From: Adineta vaga | Taxonomy: Eukaryota; Rotifera | Assembly: GCA_021613535.1 (NCBI GenBank) | Contig: CP075494.1 | Location: 620,001 to 684,000, forward strand | Reading direction: 5' to 3' | Length of the DNA: 64,000 nt | Shown: piece after piece, positions 46,328-56,200 of the stretch | Numbering within the stretch: position 1 is the stretch's first letter | Layout: each line of letters opens with the position of its first letter | Translations under genes and position numbers: made by a program | The notes under the pieces: generated by a model | What the model saw: only the letters and a program-made list of their open reading frames with translations | What the model was told of the DNA's origin: nothing | The model's database searches: none

Positions 46328-46615
46328 TCATGCTATCATAAGAAAATAAGTATTTATAGAATCGAGTTTAGATTTCAATACAACGCGGTTAAAATAATTA
46401 CGTGGTTTTTTGAATTGTTCCATTTTATACTTCAACTCTGGAATTTTTTCAATAGATTGATTATTCGATGTTTCCAACAGTTGAATTCTTACAATGAATA
46501 GATTATGCAATATTTTCAATCGATCAATATCAATGAAATTCTTAATAGAAAAAAATATTAATATTCCACATCCAACAATCAATAATAAGATAAATAATAA
46601 TAGAAATTTCCACAT
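46328..46615 (-). CDS. membrane-anchor segment, probably C-terminal part of the DED gene
   Basis: A 95-residue frame starts MWKFLLLFILLLIVGCGILIF, one strong membrane span, followed by a coiled-coil-like stretch (IDRLKILHNLFIVRIQLLET, IEKIPELKYKMEQFKKP). It lies in exactly the same frame as the death-effector-domain gene directly upstream, separated only by TGA-AGA-AAG. It may be a separate small gene, or the original C-terminus of the DED protein cut off by a new stop. The second reading fits better because there is no promoter space between the two. Confidence 0.5.
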   Translation of the reverse strand: MWKFLLLFILLLIVGCGILIFFSIKNFIDIDRLKILHNLFIVRIQLLETSNNQSIEKIPELKYKMEQFKKPRNYFNRVVLKSKLDSINTYFLMIA

Positions 46616-46621
46616 CTTTCT

Positions 46622-47234
46622 TCAGTTTACTAATTGTTTCCTTTTGTAAGTTGGAGGTTGTGGTTTTTCATTTGAGTTCATCATTGGTATTTGATTAATA
46701 TTTGTATTATTACCACAAGTATTTTTTTCATTAACGAGAACTAAATTAGATTTTCGATAAATGTAAAATATAAATATAGTTAAATGCTTACGTTGTGGCA
46801 TAGAATATTTATCTTCATTTTGATGTTGATCTTCAAGAATTTGATTTAACATTGGTGGCATTATCATTGATAGACTTTCAACTGATTGGTTTTGTCCATC
46901 TGATTGATTGTGTCTTCGATATTCTAGATTAATAAAATACAAAAGGAAATAAATTTAAAATAAACAAAACAAAAAACTTACCTCTTAATAATTTCATAGC
47001 ATCAATACATTGAATTTCATCAAATGCATTTATTAAAAAAGTAAAATCTTTTTCATTGATTTTATCTTGATCAAAAAGAGAATCCATAAGACTGAGTGTT
47101 CCACTAAGTGTTGGATCATCTCGAATTCGTCGTGGTACATCATTGCCGAGATAGAAATGTAAACGTTTTCGATCATCGTTACTAAGACGATCTTGTAATT
47201 TCAAAATAATAGCACGCAAACGATGATTATCCAT
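46622..47234 (-). CDS. death-effector-domain-like protein
   Basis: Three exons on the minus strand (47234-46982, 46923-46792, 46740-46622) join in phase 1 at both introns and give 167 residues ending in TGA. Residues 1-85 form a six-helix death-fold segment (MDNHRLRAIILKLQDRLSND, LHFYLGNDVPRRIRDDP, LSLMDSLFDQDKI, FLINAFDEIQCIDAMKLLR) of the DED/CARD type, with helices ordered as in caspase-8 and FADD-like adaptors. The rest is a Gln/Asn-rich linker. The start is the ATG at 47234; the frame upstream enters an acceptor (TTATTGCAG), so a 5' UTR intron is likely. It may act as an adaptor in an apoptosis- or immunity-like pathway (family inference). See the neighbouring in-frame membrane segment. 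Confidence 0.6.
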
Positions 47235-47625
47235 AAATGCGTATGGTTTCTGCAATAAAATAATAACTCATGTTGAAGATTTAATGTAGAAATACTTTAC
47301 CTTTTTCTCTCTTATATGATGAAACAGATTATCTATATCCTATTATGATTCAATAACTTCTTATCAAACAATTTCTCTTACACATAAAATAAAAACAAAC
47401 AAAATAATAATACGATATGGTCGATGGCAAAGAACACACAAAAAAAAGAAAAAGAATTAGAGAAGCACATGCAGAACGAGTGCTATAGACGCAAAGTATA
47501 AGTTACAACGATACAGAACAGAAAGAAAAGAGAACAATAATCGAGAAAGGATTACTTGAAGGACTTTATAAATAATGGTAATCTTTATTTTGTAATAGAT
47601 TTCTCTGACCGATTTAATACCAAGG

Positions 47626-47668
47626 ATGTGGATGTGGATGTGGATTCAATTGTTATTATACCCTCGCA
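47626..47668. repeat. degenerate GGATGT repeat (copy 16)
   Basis: AAGGATGTGGATGTGGATGTG followed by a short loop and TATACCCTCG. It is a weak member of the TGTGGG family, 3' of the TPR/ART gene. Confidence 0.45.
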
Positions 47669-47674
47669 GCGAAA

Positions 47675-49777
47675 TCAATGATCCTCATTTTCATTCTCAA
47701 TTAATGACGTTAATTTTTGACGAATAATCTGAAGTGTATTTTGAAAGGATTGTGTATTTGGATGTATTTCGCCTAATGCACGAGTACTTAATTCAATAGC
47801 TTTAAGACTATAATCTAATGCATCTTGATAAAAACCTTTATGATAATAAGTAAACGCGATATTATTATAAGTAATTGCTAATGATGGATGTTCAATAAGT
47901 AAAGATTTTGTTTCTATATCTAAACATTTTTTATACATATTCAAAGCTTGATCATAGCGTTTTTGTTCATAATATATAGTAGCTAAGTTATTTAATGATT
48001 CAGCAATAGTTGGATGTGTTGATGGTAAATTTCGTATCCAAATAGTCAAAACTTTCTGAAATTGTTCAATAGCTTCATCGATTTTATTTTGATCATGTAA
48101 GATCATACCCATACAATGAAATCGAGCTGCTAAAATAGTTTCATGATTTGAATGACGTTGATCAATGTCAAGAGCTTGTTGAATATATATAAGAGCAACA
48201 TCAAGTTGACCTAATTCACGATAAACACCACTCATATTAGCAAATGTAAGAGCAAATTCTGGATCATCATCTGATAAATACGACAATTTAATTGCAAGTG
48301 ATTGTTCATATTCTGTAATAGACTTTTCTAATTCTCCCATTTCATGATAGATAAAACCGATTTGATGATGTAATGCTGCTTGAGATTGTTGATCACTATT
48401 ATTCACTTCATTCAATGCTAATTGTAAAAACTGTTTCGCTTCTGTATATTTTCCAATATTAAGTAACAAATTGTATAGACGATCTCTTGGTGTAGCGTGT
48501 TGCACTTGTTCCCGCATATATCGAGTTAATTCAGTCAGTTGAAGATCATTAGCGTTCGTTAATGTCAATTCAACAAGCCAAAAATCGTCATGTGAATTTT
48601 GTTGTGTGATATTTTCAATGCGAAAGACAGTTCCCATGGAAAAGAGAACTTCATTTTCACCATCACCAAAGAAACTTATTTCATCAATTTGAGCAAAGAC
48701 TGGCATATCAGTATCATTATTTCGTGCATGAATCTTTAGTAGAACAGCAGTGATATTATCATCCAATAATGCATTATTACCAGCAAACATTTCAGCTACA
48801 TCTCTATTTTTACTAGTTGATAAGAAAATATTGATCGATAAAAGACCACCTTGATTATTTTTTAATTTAAGAAATTCATTAGATGACATTTGTTGACCTC
48901 GATAGAGAATAATTTCATTGAAATCTGAAGAGTTAATAGAATTATTTTGTTGATAATGATGCAAATAAACAAGTTGTTCGTGAAGTTCTTTAACAAATAA
49001 ACGCATAGCATAAAGCGTTTCAATATCTTGTAATCGTAACGCTTTATTTAACATTTTATACATAAATCCATCTCGAGTATACCACCAAATCGATGAATGA
49101 TTTTGATAATTCTTTTCCAATTCATCAATACGATTGAGTTCTTGATGATTATCAACATATTTTCGACGACAATATTCAATCATTTCCGTTAAATTACTAG
49201 TTTCATTATTAGCAATATCTAAAAGATATTCTTTAAGTAATTGAGCGTACATGAAATTTGCTTCTTGTTCATCATTAGTTGAATTTTCATTTCCAATAAC
49301 ATTGAAACCGATCAAATTGTGTTCACATATTTTAACATCTTTTCGTAATTGTGCACAGATATTTGTCATAGAAGAGAATATACCTCGACATTTTTTATGT
49401 TTTTCAAGGTATAGTTCTTGTTGATTGCTCGTTTTCTCTTCATAGAATATATAAAATAAATGAATTTGTCTTAATTGATTCAATATTTGTTCAAGACTAG
49501 TCTGTATACTCGAAGAATTGGTAATAATCAAAAATATATATTCATTTTTAATATCAGTTATATAATCAATAAATATATCGATATCATTGAATACGTGTAT
49601 GTCATTGAAAATGTGATGAAATTCGTCAATAAATATTGAATATTTCTTCGCATCACTATTTTCACTGATTGAGATGTCGAACCAAATGAGAGTTAAGTTT
49701 TCTGCATTTTGCTGACGAGTTTTACTGAGATCGTCTCTTATTCTTATTGAACGTTCTGAAAATGATTCAATTTGCAT
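47675..49777 (-). CDS. ADP-ribosyltransferase with C-terminal TPR array
   Basis: A single 700-residue exon. The middle carries the three marks of an R-S-E mono-ADP-ribosyltransferase: ILYRGQQ (Arg 293), FLSTSKNRDVAEMF (Ser-Thr-Ser 320-322) and GDGENEVLFSMGT (E374-x-E376), the biglutamate typical of arginine-specific enzymes. Residues about 430-690 hold five to six tetratricopeptide repeats (ALHHQIGFIYHEMGELEKSI, FANMSGVYRELGQLDVALIY, SLNNLATIYYEQKRYDQAL, YNNIAFTYYHKGFYQDALD). The N-terminal 280 residues are typical of the bdelloid ART/TPR family but carry no named domain. No signal peptide is seen, so it probably acts in the cytosol, using NAD to modify partners recruited through the TPR. This combination is greatly expanded in bdelloids. 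Confidence 0.85.
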   Translation of the reverse strand: MQIESFSERSIRIRDDLSKTRQQNAENLTLIWFDISISENSDAKKYSIFIDEFHHIFNDIHVFNDIDIFIDYITDIKNEYIFLIITNSSSIQTSLEQILNQLRQIHLFYIFYEEKTSNQQELYLEKHKKCRGIFSSMTNICAQLRKDVKICEHNLIGFNVIGNENSTNDEQEANFMYAQLLKEYLLDIANNETSNLTEMIEYCRRKYVDNHQELNRIDELEKNYQNHSSIWWYTRDGFMYKMLNKALRLQDIETLYAMRLFVKELHEQLVYLHHYQQNNSINSSDFNEIILYRGQQMSSNEFLKLKNNQGGLLSINIFLSTSKNRDVAEMFAGNNALLDDNITAVLLKIHARNNDTDMPVFAQIDEISFFGDGENEVLFSMGTVFRIENITQQNSHDDFWLVELTLTNANDLQLTELTRYMREQVQHATPRDRLYNLLLNIGKYTEAKQFLQLALNEVNNSDQQSQAALHHQIGFIYHEMGELEKSITEYEQSLAIKLSYLSDDDPEFALTFANMSGVYRELGQLDVALIYIQQALDIDQRHSNHETILAARFHCMGMILHDQNKIDEAIEQFQKVLTIWIRNLPSTHPTIAESLNNLATIYYEQKRYDQALNMYKKCLDIETKSLLIEHPSLAITYNNIAFTYYHKGFYQDALDYSLKAIELSTRALGEIHPNTQSFQNTLQIIRQKLTSLIENENEDH

Positions 49778-50362
49778 TGGAATCTTTTGTCGCCGTTGTT
49801 TTTTATGTATAGTTCTGCAATTAATAATAGCCTTGCATAATAAGTCTTATGAGAATCTGAATTGTAAAATATAATGCAAGAAAAGCAATTAATTTTACTT
49901 ACCTATACATGTTTACTTCACAGGTAAATATGAGTATTACTCATTTTTTTTCTTTCATGTTATTATTTATGACATTTTTCATCTATAATTACCAACAAAA
50001 ATATATATTTTCATTTATTTATTTTAACATACCTTCGTTATTCTTATTTCGATGAAAAATACGATTTGACTGACAATATTACATTTGAAGAGTGAATAAA
50101 GGCATTAGAAATGTATCAGATACATCATATAAAGAACGAGATATCACAATTGTTTAGTTACAATCTGTTTTTAGAAGAGTAATCATTTCCTATTACTCAT
50201 AACGTCATTCAGACTGCGTATCGTTTTTTCTCATCAATAAATACAATTGATCATTATAATTTATCATAGTAAATAACGAAGAAAATGATACCTTCCTGGT
50301 TGAAATATATTTGGAGCTCTCTACGACAAAAAATATGACGATGACATTATTACCGACGTTCA

Positions 50363-50412
50363 GCACTCATGACCAGTTTCGACCTTTCTCAAAAATCTCA
50401 TCAGATAGCTTC
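50363..50412 (-). ncRNA. second hammerhead ribozyme motif, diverged
   Basis: On the minus strand CTGATGA (50404-50398) is followed by a stem II of A-U and G-U pairs (GATTT against AGGTC), GAAA (50380-50377) and a two-pair stem III with TG loop. The predicted cleavage follows GTC at 50371. All catalytic core bases are present. Stem I is weak: three pairs next to the core, then a bulge, then AGC with GCT. The sequence GATGAG..GAGAAAGGTCGAAACTxGTC is shared with the motif at 8747, so the two are probably decayed copies of one element family. Confidence 0.6.
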
Positions 50413-52849
50413 ATTTTTAAAATGATCTTAAGGTGTCAACTCTTACTAGAATTAGTTTGACGAAGTTCAATCTCAAGGGAATAAAAAGTTACAGATAAGC
50501 GGTGTTAGTATATGGGATAGAAGAAGTGTGAAAAATAAAATTTAAAAGGAAAAGAAATCAATCGGTGGGAAACAACTGATTTTGTCATTTGAATGTTGAC
50601 AAAAGAAATAATGTTCAGCCGATCTTGGTTGTCTCAACTTTTTTCTGAAACTAAACTGTTCATAGCACTTCCTTCTGATCGATCTTTAGAGTATCCATCT
50701 ATTACTACGTTTACGCACTGGATTATTATGTTACACGGAAGTGAGGGATGAAAAAATTTCAAACACAACCCTCTCTACGTCTCCTGTCGTTTTGTGAGAT
50801 ATGAATTTTTCAGTCTGAATGATTCTGGGCCATCATCAGGTATCTCCGCTAGTAAATCATAAAAACTCACACTTCCTATTGATAATGCATAATCTTTAGC
50901 TACCCATCGACATTTATTCAACATAAATCTCTCAAATATTTTTCTGAATACGTAGCTAAATCAATATTTTCACCATTCATTCACCACTACAATTACAAGA
51001 AGTCAGTCTCGATACTTGACATATAAATGCCGATCAGTTATAGGTAAAAGCAAAATAGAAGCTACAGAACCCAGAACCACAACACAACATGAGCTAGTAC
51101 GTCTATGACCTAATCAAACACAACTTCAAAAACAAAATCATCAAACGTGAGTCTCACAGAAATACGTACATATAATTCAACAGTTTTTCTTTATGCCAGA
51201 AATAAATTAACCTATCTTATACATCCTTCTAATCCTTATGGCAACATAAGAAGAAAACGCAACGATCAAATAACAAACTGCATCAAAACCAACAAAGTAG
51301 ATCTAATATTGAAATAAATCTATCTTTCATCAACATAGTTTTAACCATGTATATCCCATTATTCTAAGCAGCACAATCAGTTTTCTCCAATTAAATATTA
51401 AATCACATCTTCATATACCAATAAACTAAATTAACGATACATTTTACCTAATCCGATTGAATTAATTTGAAAAAAGACTCATATCAATAATTTTTCTTCT
51501 TTTCGAACTACTCAATACCTAACTTTCAACCATATAATGCACCTCGTGTATATCAAATACGTATAGGTTATGGTAGATGCTCACACCACAATGAACGAAT
51601 TTTATCAATATTTTTTTTTTCTTTTTTTAAGGAATTATACATCAGTATATATTGATTTTGTGATTTTATGCCATCTGAAGATCTGCGTAGCTGCTCACAA
51701 CCACATCCTCAACAGTTCATACGACGATTTATGTAATAAGCTTCATATACGGTTAAAAAATGATTTCGTATGCATTGTACTTACATTTACCTCTTCTTTT
51801 TATTTTTTCTTATTACACTCGTTCATACACTCTCATTTAAATCTACCCCCACAATACGTCACGATATACAACATAGCTTCTCTATAAATAGTATATGTGG
51901 GGAATATCCCATATATTTATATCCCGAGTGCACTAGGATACATGACGTAGTATCTTTATAAATAGTATATATGAGCAATATACCACACACGTGACCGCGT
52001 CGATCGTATTCTCTCCTCGCTTCACTTAATCACGTTGATTCAACGAACAAAACATCTTCTTTTCTAGGTATATTTTGATAAAGCAACAGAACGAAAAAAA
52101 AATACAATCGATATTCTTAGTAAGAAGAGAATTTCGATAGATATTGATAATTTCTTATTTTCTTTAAAAATTCATATGCAAATATAACTGATTTGCGTGC
52201 AAAATGTTATGAACAAAACGTGAAAATTTGATCTTCAATCAAACATTTTTTTGTTGAGACGCTGTTTAATTTTAATCGTACGAAATTTCGAACTCTCATA
52301 TTTGAATTATCTTAGCCTACTCTAACGAATGAATTTCATCAAGGCAAATATGTTTACTTCTGCCTATATAAAATATTCAAATTATTATTGAATTTATTTT
52401 TTTCTAATAAGTTTAATAGTTTTAAATGAAACAGTATAATTCTTTTATCTTCTATTGATCATAATTAATAGGAAGAGATTCATTTTAAATAATATTGACT
52501 TTATAATATCGTAGATAGTTCGTATAATTAATTTTATCTATCATCTATAAACTAAAATATATTTTTTTCTTTTCTGTATATGATCAACTTTTCTTCATTA
52601 CTAGACCGTCTCAAGAAATAAAAAATAATATCTATTTGATCTGTTTAACGTAACTTTGCTCATATTTTAATCGCTCAGTATTCCCCATCCCCACTCATAA
52701 TGACGTCATTTTTTGTTTTCTCCATTCGTATTGATGTCATAATTCCCCATCTTTTATCTTACCTGTATGATACATAATATCCCCTCTCACGTAAATAATC
52801 GTCGTTCTTCTCATTCAATGAAAATCGTCATATGAGTCAAAAGAATGAA

Positions 52850-52884
52850 CGAGAGAGAGAGAGAGAGAGAGAAGGAGGAGGAGG
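52850..52884. repeat. GA then GGA microsatellite
   Basis: About eleven GA units followed by GGA units, directly upstream of a TATA box. Purine tracts of this sort are common near promoters and can bind GAGA-type factors. Confidence 0.8.
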
Positions 52885-52900
52885 ATAAGGACAAACAGTT

Positions 52901-52910
52901 TATATAAAAG
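52901..52910 (+). promoter_or_regulatory. TATA box of the PKS gene
   Basis: TATATAAAAG followed by GC-richer CCCCTGG, 372 bases upstream of the PKS start codon. The spacing leaves room for a 5' UTR with an intron ending at the TTGTTTTAG acceptor near 53209. Confidence 0.45.
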
Positions 52911-53282
52911 CCCCTGGAGTATCGATAGAATGTATTAGTTATTATATGATGAATTTAGTCCTTTGTACATTATACATTTACTAGAATTTTGAATATAAAT
53001 AACATTTGAATAAATAGTGATATTATACGCTCAACCAATCGCAAAGGTATAGTAAATGACGTAGTATTAAGAATAAGAATACTTTGTATAAAAAATCATG
53101 CTGGAGAATATGTGAAATGATTTATTTGAAGAAGAGATAATTGGATCTTTTGTCTTCTTCGTATATTTTAATCTAATCTATTATGTACTTATGTATTTCT
53201 TGTTTTAGATCTCAGAATCTATTACGCTTTATTCTTCTACTTTCTTTATACATTACTTTATTGTAAATTTTAATTATTCAAC

Positions 53283-56200
53283 ATGACTTCCAAAATTATT
53301 GCTCAAGAACCGATAGCTGTTGTAGCTATCGCATGTGAATTTGCTGGAGATATACATTCGGCAACAGATTTATGGCATGTATTAGAACAGAGTAAAGATG
53401 TTGGCAGTGCTATTCCACAAGAACGTGCTGATCTTGCCTCATTTAGTGCTCATATGGTCAATCAAGATAAGGATAATCAACTTAGTCAAAATTTAATTCG
53501 TGGAGGTTATTTTCTCTCTAATGCACAATGGGATACCTTTGAGCAAAGTTTTTTTGGTCTTTCCAATAATGAAGCTCTTAGTATGGATCCAGCACATCGT
53601 CTACTTATGCTTAAATTTGTACATTTAATCGAAGATGCTGGTTATACCTTAGAAAAGATGTATGGTTCACGTACATCAGTACATATTGGTCAATTCTCCA
53701 CAGATCAAGCACTTACTATGTGTCGAATGAAACCCGAATTTCGATTACGATTACATGGACCAAATGCAAGTCTTTACAATGCAGCTGCTCGACTTGCATA
53801 TCATTTTAACTTGAATGGTCCTAATGTGTCACTAGATGTTGCTTGTTCGTCATCATTAGAAGCTGTTCGTCAAGCTATACAAACTCTTCGAGCAGATGAA
53901 GCAGATATGGCAGTATGTGGTGGTGTCAATGCTGTCTATACACCAGAGAATATACTTAGTGGTTCACTTATTGGTGCTCAGTCACCAGATGGAAGAAGTC
54001 GATCATTTAGTATTGATGCAAATGGTTATGCTAAAGGTAATATTCATATTTATTATATAAGTTTAGATATTATTTTAATGATCTATTTTAGGTGAAGGTC
54101 TTGGTCTTGTTTTACTGAAACGACTAAGCGATGCTGAACGTGATGGTGATCGAATCTATTGTATTTTACGTGATGTTCATAGTCATCATGATGGAAGTGA
54201 AGGCAAGACTAATTTTGTTATACCATCTGGTATTGGACAGACACGTCTTCTTGCTGATATTTATCGACGAAGTGAAACAGATCCTAAGAGTGTTTTCTAT
54301 GTGGAAGCACATGGTACTGGTACACCAGTAGGTGATCCCATTGAAGCAAATGCTTTAGGTCAATTCTTCCATCGTTCATCAATAGATCCTCCGTTACTCA
54401 TTGGATCTATTAAAAGTAATCTTGGACATACAGAAGGTGCAGCTGGTATTGCTGCTCTTATTAAAGTTGCAATGTGTATGCGTCATCGTGCTATTCCACC
54501 AAACATGCATTTCACAGCACTCAATCCAAAAATTGAAGCACAACGATATAATCTACATGTTGTTCAACATTATGTACCATTTCCATCTGTAACAAACAAT
54601 CCAATTATTATAGGTATCAATTCTTTCGGCATGGGTGGTAATACGACGCATGCCATTGTCGAAGAATATCGACCGCAACAGAAAAAATTATTGAATGAAT
54701 TTGATCACAATCATAATAATCAAAACAAACTTGAACTTAAACAATCCTTTGTTTTTCTCTTCTCGAGTAAGTTCAAATTTTTCTATTCGTATTCATTATT
54801 TTCTTGTTTTATTTAGCAAAAAGTCAAGAATCACTCGTCAAACAAGTCGCACAATTCAATATATGGTTACAAGAAATGTCTGACAAGATAAACGATGATT
54901 CTGATACTTTCCTTGCTCGCATATCTAAACAACTTCTTCTCAAACGCACAATCAGCTATGAACATTTAGCCATTTTTATATCTACTGATCTTGCACAGTT
55001 ACAGAATCAAATCGATGCTTTTCTTGCTCAAAAAAATGCATCTGGACTTCTTCTCACTACACGTCCAATGTTATCATCAAGAAAAATTTGCTTTGTCTAC
55101 AGTGGTCAAGGACCTCAATGGTGGGCAATGGGTCGTCAATTATACAAGAATGAACCAGTCTTTCGTCAGTGGATACAACGAATCGATGCTGAATTCACAA
55201 AAATCAATGAAGATAAATGGCAATTATTAGATGAACTTATGGAGACAAAAGATGAAAAGACATCTCGTATTAATGATACCAATATCGCTCAACCTTCTAT
55301 ATTTGCTATTCAAGTTGCTCTAACTGCTCTTCTCAACTCGTGGCAAATCTTTCCTGATACTATCGTATCACACAGTGCTGGAGAACAAGCAGCTGCTTTT
55401 GTTTCAGGTCGTATTACATTAGAAGAAGCTATTCGTATCGTTTATAATCGATCACGTCTTCAAAATCGTAACACTCGTCAAGGTGGTGGTATGTTAGCTG
55501 TCTCTATGAGTGAAGAACAAGTGAAAGATGACCTTCTTAAAGGTATAGAACATCTTGTCTCAATTGCTGTCATCAATAGTCCACATTCTGTGACATTGAG
55601 TGGAGATGAGAAAATAATTGATGAATTGTTTGAAATTCTTACAACATTTCATCCAAATGTGTTCAAAGCGCGACTTCGTATTGAAAATGCTTTTCACTCA
55701 CATCAAATGGATCTATTTAATATTCAGAATGAAATGCTTTCAACACTTGGCGATATTTCAGGTCTTCCTTTACAAGATCCACAACAAATGTTCAACGTAC
55801 AATGTAGTAAAGCTCGTCTATACTCAAGTGTCTATGGTGGCTATGTAAATGATCATACACCATTAAATGCTCGTCATTGGTGGGCTAACGTTCGAGAATG
55901 TGTTCGATTTTACGATGCAATGACAACTATAATTCAAGACGATGCTGCAGATATCTTTCTTGAAATTTCACCTCATCCAGTATTGGCTACATCAATTGAT
56001 GAATGTTGTGAATTACATTCTTTGAAACATCTTATTCTTCCAACATTGAAACGAAAGGAAGATGAACAAACAACATTACTTACAAGTCTTACTCAACTCA
56101 CTTCATCACCAATTGTTTGGCAACATTATCTTGAATCTCGAGAAATCAAATCCACTGATAATGATAGTGAACTTTTTGAAACATTTCCATCATATGCTTT

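Larger units (their letters stand above)
49778..53282. other. long intergenic region upstream of the PKS
   Basis: No gene supported. Contains a second hammerhead motif (50363-50412, minus), AT-rich spacer, a GA/GGA microsatellite (52850-52884) and a TATA box (52901) at the PKS end. Confidence 0.5.

Noticed and set aside
51570-51961. Two overlapping plus-strand frames before the PKS
   Set aside because: Low-complexity, hydrophobic by T-richness, no motif; the real PKS promoter and start lie further downstream.
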